NCBI GenBank assembly: GCA_021785155.1
Contig: JAJYGE010000525.1
Span: forward strand, 1-10,649
Length of the DNA stretch: 10,649 nt
Direction: 5' to 3'
Source: Planctomycetota bacterium
GTDB lineage: Bacteria > Planctomycetota > Phycisphaerae > WQYP01
Of the stretch, positions 1 through 7,849 are shown piece after piece (within the stretch, counting starts at the first letter, position 1; every line of letters begins with the position of its first letter). Both the position numbers and the translations under genes were made by a program. The notes under the pieces were generated by a model that was not told where the DNA came from, searched no databases, and was given only the letters and a program-made list of their open reading frames with translations.

Positions 1-1390
1 TCCGTTGTTTATAATGAATCGGTATATCCATTATTTTTAAATTAAGTCGGGCCGCTCCAAAAAGCAGATCGAAATCACCAAAGGGATCAAAATCGCCGAA
101 ATAGGCGCGATTGGCGGCGATTCGGTCATAATCAGAGCGGCGAAGCGCTTTTGTTCCACATAGCGTGTCACGCAATCTCTGACCCAGCAGAAACGTGAAC
201 AATATGCCGAAACATTTATTGGCGATCATATTCAGAAATTGCATCGCCTTATTCTCCATCGGATATACCAGGCGGGAGCCATTGGCGAATTCACAGCGAT
301 TTCGATGAATCGCTTCAACAAAGCGCGGCAATTCTTCCGGAGGAACGGATAAATCGCCATCCAGAATTAATAAAATATCGCCCGTGGCGGCGGCAAAGCC
401 GATTCGCACCGCATCGCCCTTCCCGTGCCCGGTTTGCTTCAAAGCGGAAAGTTTCATCGGGCCGCCGTAGTTTGCAACCGCCCGTTGTACCGATGTCCAG
501 GTATCATCCGTACTGTTGCCTTCAACAAAAATCAGTTCCTGGTTATCAGCCATCATTGGCAGTCGCTCAATGAGTGCATCAATGTTTCCCGATTCATTGC
601 GCACGGGCACGACAACGCTTACCGACGCCGGTCGGTTCCGGGCATCACACACGTCAACCATCCGAGCCACCGTCAGCAGGGATAATCCGAATTGCCGAAT
701 ACCGGGTAATGGGGCCAACCAGCGGTTTAGAATGTTACTTATTAAGGGAATACGCGCCGGTGCAATCATGGCTGGGATTTGACGGATGACTTCCATGTCA
801 CTTTGGTTCAATAAATTGGTCAACTCATCGCGTGGCAGCCAACTTTCGTCGGGGGCGGAGAATTTCCGTCCCAGAAGTTCCGCCAGATGCAGCAGCGGCG
901 TCCAGAGGCGGCTGTACGTGCAGAAAATAATACGTGTTCGTTCATGACAAACCGTACGAATAGCGTTGCATACGGTGTGCAGATCATATATTTCCTGCAA
1001 TGTGCCGCTGCATATCACATAATCAAATGGCGATAGATTCAGTGTGGCAATGTCTTCAATGGCGGTTTCATAAAAGTTAAGATTCGGATAGCGCAATCGT
1101 GCTTTTTCCACAACTACCGAATCTATATCCACCCCCACGCCAACGGACGGCGCAAGCAACGCCAGCAGATCACCATTGCCGCAACCCAAGTCCAGGACCC
1201 TGGCCCCGGGCAGGATATGGCACGACAGTAAATGATTTATGGTGTCATGAAAATATTGATTTTCTCGATGGCTCGCGGCGAGTTGTGTATGATATTTTTG
1301 TCGATATTCGCGCAACTTCAGCCGATGCCGTAAATCCGGTGCCAGCCGATCAACGCCAGCGGAGACCGCCTTGCTATTCTCGTCAGACAC
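1..1390 (-). CDS. Bifunctional class I SAM methyltransferase / family 2 glycosyltransferase fusion (partial, runs off left edge)
   Basis: An open frame of 463 codons runs from a GTG at 1390 down to the window edge, so the C-terminus is missing. A TGA lies two codons upstream (1396-1394), so the GTG is the first usable start; an AGGTG Shine-Dalgarno (1399-1395) lies 4 nt away. Residues about 40-250 form a Rossmann methyltransferase: motif I VLDLGCGNG at 65-73, then GVDID at 86-90 (acidic residue for SAM ribose). Residues about 256-463 form a GT-A glycosyltransferase: VSVVVPVRNESGN (257-269), EGNSTDD (290-296), DGD metal/nucleotide motif (344-346), RDTLCGTKALRR (407-418), then GDFDLLFGAARL (438-449). 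These match polyprenyl-phosphate glycosyltransferase-like GT2 enzymes. Known proteins combine these two domains, so the fusion is probably real and not a sequencing artefact. It would modify a glycan or lipid-linked sugar; the substrate is unknown. It lies just after trigger factor, probably co-transcribed. Confidence 0.88.
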   Translation of the reverse strand, partial: MSDENSKAVSAGVDRLAPDLRHRLKLREYRQKYHTQLAASHRENQYFHDTINHLLSCHILPGARVLDLGCGNGDLLALLAPSVGVGVDIDSVVVEKARLRYPNLNFYETAIEDIATLNLSPFDYVICSGTLQEIYDLHTVCNAIRTVCHERTRIIFCTYSRLWTPLLHLAELLGRKFSAPDESWLPRDELTNLLNQSDMEVIRQIPAMIAPARIPLISNILNRWLAPLPGIRQFGLSLLTVARMVDVCDARNRPASVSVVVPVRNESGNIDALIERLPMMADNQELIFVEGNSTDDTWTSVQRAVANYGGPMKLSALKQTGHGKGDAVRIGFAAATGDILLILDGDLSVPPEELPRFVEAIHRNRCEFANGSRLVYPMENKAMQFLNMIANKCFGILFTFLLGQRLRDTLCGTKALRRSDYDRIAANRAYFGDFDPFGDFDLLFGAARLNLKIMDIPIHYKQR

Positions 1391-1446
1391 ACGTCACCTG
1401 CGAATATCAATTTTCATAGTTTCCGCACTGCCGGGCGTTGACACCA

Positions 1447-2880
1447 TCATGTCTGTGGAGCCGGTGATGCCGCCAGTTCCGGCGTTTCAACGGGAACAGA
1501 GGTCTGCGTGGCGGCTCGTAACTGATCCTGCTCCTGCTTCCACTGGGCTTCATCCACGTCAACAGTCTTACATTGCTCAACCACTCGATCCAGAACTTTA
1601 CGCTGCAGCAGTTCTGATCGAAGGGCGTCCAACTGTCCGCCCTTGGCCATACGGTTGAGCAGCAATTCTGGTCGCATTCCATTCATATCGGCAATCATTG
1701 CAACTTCCGCATTGACCTCACCATCCTGTACGTCCACGCCGAATCGATCAGCCAGACGCATGACAATGACATCAATTTTGGCACGTGGTTCCGCTGCGGC
1801 GCGCATTCGATCAACCATTTCAGCGGTGAGCTGCGGTTGTTGGCCCGCCTGCGTGGCCTGCTGCATAACGCTTTGCGCCAGTTGTGCCGTAGCGCGACTC
1901 AGCAATGATGGCGGTACTTCCACTTGAATCATTTCCCGGAGCTTTTCGGCAGCCTGTTCGCGCAGAAGACGGGCGGCTTCGCTTTTCAAACGATCTTCAA
2001 TGGCGCGTCGTAAAGATTCATTGAGATCATTTAAACCATCAAAGCCATTGGCTTTGGCCAGTTCTTCAGTCAATTCCGGTTTGACACGCCGCCGGATGGA
2101 TGTAATGTGGAACTCCAAGGTGGCTTTCTGTCCGCGCAAATCCTCCCGCTTGAAATCCGGGGGAACCGTCACATCGATGCGTACCGGGCTTCCGGTCCTG
2201 GCTCCGCGGAGGTGCCCGTCAAAACCTTCAATTCGGAAGCCTTCAATGACAAATTCGGGTGTAAAGTGAACATGTCGGTGCGGGATTTTTTCAATAACTG
2301 CGCCGGCCTGATCAAGTATCGTGATATCCGTGTCAATATGATCGTCGGCATCACCAATTTCCGGTACCTCCTGCATGTCCGCAAGATTACCGCGTAAATG
2401 TTCCTTGGCCAGCGACATTCGCTCTTCCGTCACCGCAAGCGTGGGCTTTTTCAATTCAACCGCGGAAAGATCCGGTAATGTAAATTCGGGCAATACTTCA
2501 AATTCAACGGTGAAATTCATGGCCCCGGTTTCCGGTACTTCCGGTACCTCCGGCACGAATTTCGGTTCACTGATGGGTTGCAGATGATGTTTTTCAATTG
2601 CTTCGGACATCGATTCCGAAACAATCTGTGATCGGAGATCGTTTTGAATGTCCGATTTAAAGCGCTTTTCAAGCAACCGCCGTGGTACGCGTCCCTTGCG
2701 GAATCCTGGCAGCGCGGCATCCTTCAGGAGTGTCTGCATCACTGTATCGTATTTGCTTTTGATACGTGATTCTGGAATCGTCACGCTGACTTTACGCGTA
2801 ACGCCGGTTGATTCCTCCACATTAATTTGCAGCGGTTCAGCCTCGGCTGCCGTGGTGCTGCTTTGAATTGTGTCTTCCAT
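1447..2880 (-). CDS. tig: Trigger factor, ribosome-associated chaperone with peptidyl-prolyl isomerase-like domain
   Basis: This 477-residue protein is a trigger factor, the chaperone that docks at the ribosomal tunnel exit and shields nascent chains. The N-terminal ribosome-binding domain carries the signature GFRKGRVP at residues 59-66, nearly the same as the E. coli ribosome-docking loop. The middle part (about 160-265) corresponds to the FKBP-like domain, and the C-terminal half is the helical chaperone body rich in Q, E, R and L. Usual family length is about 430-450, and the surplus is a polar tail (about 455-477) rich in T, P, A and Q. The ATG at 2880 follows a clear GGAG Shine-Dalgarno. 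Trigger factor often sits before clpP and clpX, but here the next gene on the strand is the methyltransferase/glycosyltransferase fusion 57 nt away. A 10-bp hairpin lies 32-62 nt before the start and may affect its leader. Confidence 0.95.
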   Translation of the reverse strand: MEDTIQSSTTAAEAEPLQINVEESTGVTRKVSVTIPESRIKSKYDTVMQTLLKDAALPGFRKGRVPRRLLEKRFKSDIQNDLRSQIVSESMSEAIEKHHLQPISEPKFVPEVPEVPETGAMNFTVEFEVLPEFTLPDLSAVELKKPTLAVTEERMSLAKEHLRGNLADMQEVPEIGDADDHIDTDITILDQAGAVIEKIPHRHVHFTPEFVIEGFRIEGFDGHLRGARTGSPVRIDVTVPPDFKREDLRGQKATLEFHITSIRRRVKPELTEELAKANGFDGLNDLNESLRRAIEDRLKSEAARLLREQAAEKLREMIQVEVPPSLLSRATAQLAQSVMQQATQAGQQPQLTAEMVDRMRAAAEPRAKIDVIVMRLADRFGVDVQDGEVNAEVAMIADMNGMRPELLLNRMAKGGQLDALRSELLQRKVLDRVVEQCKTVDVDEAQWKQEQDQLRAATQTSVPVETPELAASPAPQT

Positions 2881-2911
2881 GATGATCTCCGCGTTAAGGG
2901 TCCAATATTTT

Positions 2912-2942
2912 CAGCCCTTCAGTACAAAAATATGAAGGGCTG
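2912..2942. promoter_or_regulatory. Perfect 10-bp hairpin in the tig leader
   Basis: The arms CAGCCCTTCA (2912-2921) and TGAAGGGCTG (2933-2942) are perfectly complementary around an A-rich 11-nt loop. The hairpin lies 32 nt before the tig start codon. It could be a leader structure or an operator-like element. It could also be a terminator for rightward or leftward read-through, but there is only a weak T-run on the plus side (TTCTTTT, 2948-2954), so the role is open. Confidence 0.5.
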
Positions 2943-2962
2943 CGTGATTCTTTTAATGGTCA

Positions 2963-3012
2963 GTCTAGTGCCCTGTTCCGCCCGTAATTACGGGTGGAAC
3001 AGGGCACTAGAC
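2963..3012. repeat. 50-bp near-perfect palindrome, copy 1
   Basis: The outer arms are 17 bp and perfectly complementary (2963-2979 and 2996-3012). The core CCCGTAATTACGGG (2982-2995) minus its edge bases is itself palindromic, so the whole element is symmetrical about 2987/2988, with one G/T non-pair at the junctions that would be a wobble in plus-strand RNA. A diverged copy is at 5042-5089, with 39 of 48 aligned positions identical by my hand alignment. The two copies bracket the tandem envelope genes. The recurrence suggests a small dispersed palindromic repeat (REP or MITE-like); no transposase is present. Confidence 0.8.
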
Positions 3013-3262
3013 GAAAAACACCGACATTATTAACCGGAGATGGCGAACGATGGAAGGGAAGTCAAAGCGGAAATGTTGATCCGCGTTTTTCACATGTATT
3101 AACCTCTATCGTGCCTGACTGTCGCTCCAAATCATCATGGAACGAGCCGAAACTCACGATAATTCATAAGAAACTGAACCCATTCAGAAGGTTAGAGCAG
3201 TGAAAACCCCTTTATATTCCATCGCGACCAACGCCTGGCAACTATGCACACCGGTATCTCGC

Positions 3263-3295
3263 GAGGCCACAGGCCTCCATCGGTCTAACCCGATG
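3263..3295 (+). promoter_or_regulatory. Two adjacent small hairpins upstream of the first envelope gene
   Basis: GAGGCC-ACA-GGCCTC (3263-3277) is followed at once by CATCGG and CCGATG arms (3278-3283 and 3290-3295) around a 6-nt loop. Both stems are perfect. They end 84 nt before the ATG at 3380 and could form a structured 5' leader. I recognise no riboswitch class, and short stems of this size can occur by chance. Confidence 0.3.
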
Positions 3296-3379
3296 AATTG
3301 ACTTAATGATACGCGAAGGTCGCGCCAACTGCAAGCGGGAAGCTGGCCTTTGCTTGGCGCGGGCGGTAGCATAACGGGC

Positions 3380-4174
3380 ATGGATTTCTCGTCCCGGAAA
3401 AATCGCCGAACAATTGTTGTGTCAGCCGCTTTGGTAACATTTATCGGTCTGGTGGTGCTGATTAAATTGTTGCTGCCTGACACCGTACATCCCAATCTGA
3501 TCGGGAGGGCAAATGTACAATCGCACGTCGGGGGCAAAGCTGTTGCAGGCCGCCGGCATGGCGCTTACCGTTCCACCAATGTGCACAGAACTGACTATAA
3601 ATTCGCCGGTGTTTGGACTATGCATCAACCCGATGGTTTTGAAATCAGTGCGGTGGTCTATCCGATGCACAGAGATTCATTTATCGTCGAATGTGTTTGT
3701 TTCAACACCCGCAGGCCGCTGGTCGGTTGCCTTATACTCCAAGCCCGCCAGAGGCAACTTGATGGCTCCCGGTATTTTTTCTGTCAATTGCTGTTGCCGG
3801 ATCTAACCCGGCAGACACAGAACATGGCCTCAATGCTTAAAGCTCTGCATTCCGCAACGCCCGCTGACCGGCCATTTTTATGGAAGCTCATGCGTACCGC
3901 GGGAAAAACCGGCATGGGCAAACTCTATGTTGTCGTAAAACTTGATGCCATCAGTCCCGACAGCCTGACTGTTACGCCATTGTTCCATCTTAATAGTGTC
4001 GATGGCTTATCACATTCGCCACCATTTTCCGGGGAGGCGTTGTTATCACCGGCGGATTTGGCGAGCTATGTAAACGGGCCAATCGGTCGTACATTGGCAG
4101 CGCAGACACCCCTGGTTCTGCATCGGGCGTCTGTCGCCACCGCGTTGCCCGATTTATTCTACGCCAGTCCGTAA
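3380..4174 (+). CDS. Membrane-anchored envelope protein of unrecognised family, first of a tandem paralogous pair
   Basis: I do not recognise the family. From the ATG at 3380 the protein has 264 residues; a TTG at 3350 would add ten residues ahead of this ATG, and neither start has a strong Shine-Dalgarno. The N-terminus is basic (R6, K7, R9, R10) and followed by a hydrophobic stretch at about 11-32, so it is probably a signal anchor with the rest outside the cytoplasmic membrane. The region from about 75 to the end aligns with the next gene: GVW (77-79), VVYP (92-95), C117 and C135 eighteen positions apart, R.TG, a V-x-LD-x-ISP-x-SL-x-VTP segment, SPADLA, and a closing ATALPD-x-FY. The alternating hydrophobic pattern suggests a beta-rich fold, and the GVW opening is reminiscent of lipocalin-like domains; that is only inference. 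It is 18 nt before its paralogue, so the two are probably one operon. Confidence 0.75.
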   Translation: MDFSSRKNRRTIVVSAALVTFIGLVVLIKLLLPDTVHPNLIGRANVQSHVGGKAVAGRRHGAYRSTNVHRTDYKFAGVWTMHQPDGFEISAVVYPMHRDSFIVECVCFNTRRPLVGCLILQARQRQLDGSRYFFCQLLLPDLTRQTQNMASMLKALHSATPADRPFLWKLMRTAGKTGMGKLYVVVKLDAISPDSLTVTPLFHLNSVDGLSHSPPFSGEALLSPADLASYVNGPIGRTLAAQTPLVLHRASVATALPDLFYASP

Positions 4175-4192
4175 TGGAAATGGAGGCCTGCA

Positions 4193-4915
4193 ATGCCGCA
4201 GTTGCCAAAAAGTCTGATTCATTTGTTGACGGCCACGACCTTAATGCTTCTTACCGGATGCGCCGCGCCCTATTACTTCAATGAGCCAATAGGACCGGTG
4301 TCGGCGGCGAAAGCGGTCCCGGAACTGGTGGGTGTTTGGAGCACAACCACTGACGTCTCGGCCACGCCTGGAAAAAAGGGTGTGCACATTACACTCCTTG
4401 TTTATCCGCTGGATGCGCACAGTTATCTGCTGGAAAATGTTCAATTCAGCGCCCGTCATCAGATCATCAGTTGCGGCGTTATGCGGGCGTGGATCACGAC
4501 GCTGGGCACGCAGCGCTTCCTGACCTGCCAGGTCTTCATCCCATCCCTGATTAATCAGGGCGAAAATATCGCCGCTCTGAAAAAACAGTTAGCGGCTGCG
4601 CATAACAATTCGGAACGATTATTTACTCAATCACTGATAAATTCTTCCCGTCGGACCGGTGTGGCGCATCTTTTTTTTATTGTACGTATTGATTCCCTGA
4701 CCCCGACGCGCTTAATTGTCACGCCTTATATGCTTTCGGCACACCGTGAACCTAAAGATGTCCTGCTATCGGGGCGGTGGTTTAAATCTCCGGAGGCCTT
4801 GGCCCAATTCATTCAAGGCGTTGGCGGATCGATCCATGCCGCCAAAACACCTTGGATTTTTGCACGGATTCCCGCCACCGCAACTCTTCCTGACGGCTTC
4901 TATCTGGGGTACTAA
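4193..4915 (+). CDS. Lipoprotein of unrecognised family, second of a tandem paralogous pair
   Basis: This 240-residue protein has a basic/hydrophobic N-terminus and a lipobox L20-T21-G22-C23, so it should be cleaved by signal peptidase II and lipidated on C23. The ATG at 4193 has a strong GGAGG Shine-Dalgarno six nucleotides upstream. Residues from about 45 on align with the preceding protein throughout: GVW (47-49), LVYP (69-72), C94 and C112 eighteen positions apart as in the paralogue, R.TG, V-x-IDSLTPT-x-L-x-VTP, SPEALA, and ATLPD-x-FY near the end. The pair thus arose by duplication, with membrane attachment kept by two different means: a signal anchor in one, a lipid in the other. The cysteine pair may form a disulphide in the periplasm. 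Function is unknown. Confidence 0.85.
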   Translation: MPQLPKSLIHLLTATTLMLLTGCAAPYYFNEPIGPVSAAKAVPELVGVWSTTTDVSATPGKKGVHITLLVYPLDAHSYLLENVQFSARHQIISCGVMRAWITTLGTQRFLTCQVFIPSLINQGENIAALKKQLAAAHNNSERLFTQSLINSSRRTGVAHLFFIVRIDSLTPTRLIVTPYMLSAHREPKDVLLSGRWFKSPEALAQFIQGVGGSIHAAKTPWIFARIPATATLPDGFYLGY

Positions 4916-5221
4916 GCCTGAGTTTAGATCAGGAAATGTCGTTTTCGGAACACAAAGCCCTTTGTCGCGTGAATCCACCTTCCAGCGTGTAATCTATTTT
5001 CGTGGCAGCGCATGGATGTGCGGTTGGTTTAATCCGCGGTGCTGGTGCCCTGTTCCATTCGTAATTACGGAGGGAACAGAGCACTGGTCTTGCCCGCAGC
5101 GCTTCCCCATTGTGGCGTCCAGGTGGTCACGAGAAACAATCTGCCGCCAAGATGCAAAACGATATGATTTTACAGCGCATTATCGCAGTACAAATCAGCG
5201 GATTTTGCTGGAACATCCGTC
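4916..5221. other. Convergent intergenic region
   Basis: This stretch separates the plus-strand lipoprotein from the minus-strand xylanase, so it should hold two 3' ends. The only strong structure is the second palindrome copy at 5042-5089. A weak 5-bp stem (CCTGA 4917-4921, TCAGG 4929-4933) follows the lipoprotein stop. No T-rich intrinsic terminator is evident. An open frame crossing the region (4716-5249, plus) overlaps the lipoprotein out of frame and is not believed. Confidence 0.6.
5042..5089. repeat. Palindromic repeat, copy 2 (diverged)
   Basis: The arms are 5042-5056 and 5073-5087, sharing the GTGCCCTGTTCC half and the TCGTAATTACGG core with the copy at 2963-3012. The arms here pair at 12 of 15 positions, so this copy is decayed relative to the nearly perfect first copy. 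It sits between two convergent genes and could help end transcription there, but there is no T-run. Confidence 0.75.
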
Positions 5222-6163
5222 TCAGCGTGTGCCATGCGCGGCGAGATAGCGTTGCAACCACAGCATTGCTGGTCTTGGTGTTCCATCCTTCCGGATCAGA
5301 TAGGCATATTTCAGCCACGTATGGCCCTGCATAAAATCCCAGAACGTCACGCCGCGCACCTGCGGATCATTCCAGAAAACTGGAAATTGTGTTTTCATCT
5401 GGCGCAATTGCTTGCGGTCGCTTTTCCAATTCAAATCATATTCGCTGATATATATCGGAAGCCCAAGCGCGTTGAGTTGATGCAGATCATGATAAATGAC
5501 GGACGTTTTAATATGCTCCAATCCATGCGCCTGGCAACCGATGCCATCAATCAAGTGCCGGGCCTGCAGTAATTTGATCAAGCGGATATATTTTTCGGTC
5601 TCCCTCGGATAGCCCAGAATGTTATAATCATTGATTAACAATTTTGCATGGGGAAAATCCTTTCGCGCCAATTGATACGCCCAGATCAACCAGCCCCATC
5701 TGGTTTGGCCACCGGGTAAACCCTTCTTATACGCCGGACGATTATGCAATGGTTCATTCACCACATCCACCATTTGAAATTTGCCGTTGTAATGTCTGGC
5801 ATAGGCGGCGTACCACGCCCGCACCGCCGCCGCGGCATTATGCACATTCACCCATCGTGGCTGCTGCTGGCCCCAGATCATATTGTGCTGCTTTACAAGC
5901 AGATGCTCGCGTGCCGCCAGATGATACATGGCATTTAACGCTCCCCAGTAAAATTTTCCCTTTCGCGGCTCCACAGACCTCCATTTGCCCGCATTTTCCG
6001 GCGTGATCTGGGTAAAAAATGTTCCAAAAAAAGGCGAATTAAACCCACTCCAGGTGGTGCCGACAAAGCGATCACCATCATGATTGCGAACCGACGCAGC
6101 GGATGTCGGAAGATTAAAAGCCGTCCCGAATCCGAGGCTCGCGACAATCCACAAGATACGCAT
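5222..6163 (-). CDS. Secreted endo-1,4-beta-xylanase, glycoside hydrolase family 10
   Basis: The protein hydrolyses internal beta-1,4-xylosidic bonds of xylan by a retaining mechanism. From the ATG at 6163 it has 313 residues with a signal peptide (about 1-23). GH10 landmarks occur in order: TPEN at 54-57 with K60-W61, the H-x3-WG-x-Q-x-P segment at 93-102, VVNEP at 134-138 with acid/base E137, INDYN at 177-181, DGIGCQAH at 206-213, ISEYD at 239-243 with nucleophile E241, and W275/W283 near the end. The frame stays open upstream to 6388, but that extension is basic, has no family similarity and would put the signal peptide internally, so I prefer 6163. No Shine-Dalgarno is clear there. The catalytic domain is compact and has no binding module. 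The usual His after the conserved Trp (WH) is Gly98, as in some GH10 subgroups. The neighbours are surface proteins, which fits polysaccharide use outside the cell. Confidence 0.92.
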   Translation of the reverse strand: MRILWIVASLGFGTAFNLPTSAASVRNHDGDRFVGTTWSGFNSPFFGTFFTQITPENAGKWRSVEPRKGKFYWGALNAMYHLAAREHLLVKQHNMIWGQQQPRWVNVHNAAAAVRAWYAAYARHYNGKFQMVDVVNEPLHNRPAYKKGLPGGQTRWGWLIWAYQLARKDFPHAKLLINDYNILGYPRETEKYIRLIKLLQARHLIDGIGCQAHGLEHIKTSVIYHDLHQLNALGLPIYISEYDLNWKSDRKQLRQMKTQFPVFWNDPQVRGVTFWDFMQGHTWLKYAYLIRKDGTPRPAMLWLQRYLAAHGTR

Positions 6164-6589
6164 CACGGCACCAGCATTGCGGACTGTTTTCCGCTTGTGC
6201 AAGAGTGCGTCGCCGTACGTGATGCAACTTTTCGGATAACCCAAGCTGTACATCCCGATAATCAATCCGTTCCGCTTCCCGGCAGTGTTGGTCACATCAT
6301 TTGTACCGTAAAGACCTGCCCCAAGCAAGGGTGGGCAAATTCGTCGGCGGAGTTGCCTGCGAGCCAAGAAACAGCGGCCCCGATACACTCAGAGCGAAGA
6401 AGCCACTCGCGGCATATCAATTGCATACCTGCCGCATCCATGCGATATCCGCAATCCATTGATGGCATCGGCGGGCGTGTCCGTCCGCCGACTTGGCATG
6501 CCGCGACGGGTGTTGTTTCCGCCTGATCCGCCTTAATTTGCTCCATCCCGCCAGTCGCATGGCCCGCGCTGCGCCGGAGAAATTGCCGC
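6164..6589. other. Intergenic region between xylanase and first sorted protein
   Basis: This holds the 5' side of the xylanase gene and, at about 6421-6565, trailer repeat copy A. The xylanase promoter cannot be placed with confidence. Nothing else here looks like a gene. Confidence 0.55.
6421..6565 (-). repeat. Trailer repeat copy A with GC-rich hairpin
   Basis: The hairpin arms are CGGCGGGCG (6469-6477) and CGTCCGCCG (6482-6490) with a 4-nt loop and one G/T non-pair. The flanks, including CCGCATCCATGCG and GCTCCATCCCGCCAGTCGCA, match the repeat at 9308-9475 closely, and the likeness continues into the 3' coding end of the adjoining gene. It lies just downstream of the gene ending at 6590, in its 3' untranslated region. 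There is no T-run, so it is better read as a dispersed repeat than as an intrinsic terminator. Confidence 0.75.
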
Positions 6590-7426
6590 TTAGTCTGCAA
6601 TATTTTTACGGCGGCCGAGCAACAGCAGGCCCGTTCCGGCAAGGGCTAACAGCGCCCATGTTGCCGGTTCGGGTGTTGGAACGCTGTAGTAGGCAGTGTT
6701 GCCACCATTGGCGTCCAACGTATAACCGTCCAAGCTGGGTATTGCGGTAAATGGCGATCCGTTGATCCCCGGTGGCGGCTCATTCGAGTAATTCAGGTTA
6801 TCCAGTGGTATTAATGTATCGCTGAGCATATAACCCACACTGGAAAGCGTTTCGTTGCTGGCACTGGAATTTGTGAGTTGGAGGAAGGGATTGACCCCGG
6901 ATGCGTAAGGTTGTTCAAACCAATAGTCGGTTCCCGCAATCGTATAGGTGAAAACCGCCCACGGCGCTGGTATCTCATAGGCCACCGCCGTTATTGGCAG
7001 CGGTGAAATATTATCACCGGTTCCACCATTTCCCCAGTAAACACTGGTAACAGGCGGTGCGGAGAATCGGTTCCAGCTAAAACCGACGGTAGCGTTTGCA
7101 TTGTTAGCCAGCGAATTGCCGTTGCTTGCGGAAAAGGTGATCGTGGTACCCGTGCCGCTGGTGTAGCTGGCCGAAGATGTCCCACCGAGAGAATTCTCAT
7201 AGCCACCCGCAGAGTATAGTCCGCTAAATCCACCGGTTTGATTGCCGTTTAATACCATGCTCAGGCTGCTTTGCGAGCTACCTGTTCCATTGGTGAATTG
7301 AAACGCGTAATAGCTGGGCGTTGCCCCAACCGCTGAGCCAAAGCATTGTGGTGCCGGGGCCATTGCGCCAGCAAGCAATGCTCCCGAAGCCAAAGCCATT
7401 TGGGGTGAAAAAATTGACTGTTTCAT
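6590..7426 (-). CDS. PEP-CTERM sorting-tail exported protein
   Basis: The 278-residue protein starts at an ATG (7426) with a GAGAGG Shine-Dalgarno seven nucleotides away; an upstream in-frame start at 7453 lacks support. The signal peptide is about residues 1-40 (K2, then an Ala/Leu-rich core ending near APQCFGSA). The body is rich in Ser, Gly, Thr and Asn, low in charge and beta-like, with no domain I recognise. The C-terminus is a textbook PEP-CTERM tail: PEP at 252-254, hydrophobic LLALAGTGLLLL, then GRRKN. Such tails are recognised by an exosortase at the membrane, after which the protein is released or attached to the surface. No exosortase gene is in the window. The tail resembles that of the gene ending at 9498 at both protein and DNA level, but its upstream region is not the 100-bp leader of the other two. 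Confidence 0.88.
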   Translation of the reverse strand: MKQSIFSPQMALASGALLAGAMAPAPQCFGSAVGATPSYYAFQFTNGTGSSQSSLSMVLNGNQTGGFSGLYSAGGYENSLGGTSSASYTSGTGTTITFSASNGNSLANNANATVGFSWNRFSAPPVTSVYWGNGGTGDNISPLPITAVAYEIPAPWAVFTYTIAGTDYWFEQPYASGVNPFLQLTNSSASNETLSSVGYMLSDTLIPLDNLNYSNEPPPGINGSPFTAIPSLDGYTLDANGGNTAYYSVPTPEPATWALLALAGTGLLLLGRRKNIAD

Positions 7427-7550
7427 AGAATTACCTCTCAACAAAAATTCCATTACCCCGCGAATTGGTGGCTCCGACTCGCCGGAACTAAAACACCGTT
7501 CGCGCTTATACTCTGAACATTGTATCCGTAAGAGAAAGGAGCTATCGCGG

Positions 7551-7656
7551 GCCTACCTCCATGCGGCCCCTATTGCGCCGGCGGGCGTGCCCGTCCACCG
7601 ATTTGTTGCTCGTCACTTTTTCAAATTCCACTTCCTCCAGTCTCAAATCTATGCGC
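7551..7656 (-). repeat. Trailer-like repeat copy B, not attached to a gene
   Basis: The core at 7579-7600 has arms CGGCGGGCG and CGTCCACCG with a 4-nt loop. The sequence after it (TTGCTCGTCAC, then a CTTCCTCCAGTC segment) follows the same order as copy C (TTGCTCGTAAC, then CTTGCTCCAAAC). Unlike the others it is not next to a sorting-tail reading frame, so it looks like the orphaned end of a lost gene. Confidence 0.55.
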
Positions 7657-7849
7657 TCCCGATTATATTACCGTTTACGGCTTTTTCAACGAACAATATC
7701 TTATACTTTGTTGAGTGTATACCCGATCCAAAAGGAAAGCAAATAAATTCCGGCAAAGATTTCAGGATAAGATTGGGGTACCGCGCGCTATCCGTCCGAT
7801 AAAATAATCGGATCAAAGGATTGGTGGTAAGGTCAAAACAGCCTGAGTC

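Larger units (their letters stand above)
2881..3379. other. Divergent intergenic region between tig and the plus-strand pair
   Basis: No convincing gene is present. The region must contain the promoters for tig (leftward) and for the plus-strand pair (rightward), but I cannot place -35/-10 boxes with confidence. It holds a hairpin at 2912-2942, a 50-bp palindrome at 2963-3012, and two small adjacent hairpins at 3263-3277 and 3278-3295. The short open frames across 3184-3537 lack any recognisable protein character. Confidence 0.6.

Noticed and set aside
3184..3537. 117-codon minus-strand open frame across the start of the first envelope gene
   Set aside because: It is antisense to a gene supported by its paralogue and has no recognisable motif.
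4716..5249. 177-codon plus-strand open frame overlapping the lipoprotein gene
   Set aside because: It lies out of frame over a well supported gene and then crosses the second palindrome; no protein character.
6164..6388. In-frame N-terminal extension of the xylanase
   Set aside because: It is basic and low in family similarity and would place a good signal peptide inside the protein; the ATG at 6163 fits better.
6469..6490. GC hairpins as intrinsic terminators
   Set aside because: None is followed by a T-run in the direction of the genes, and the family recurs with conserved flanks, which fits a repeat better.
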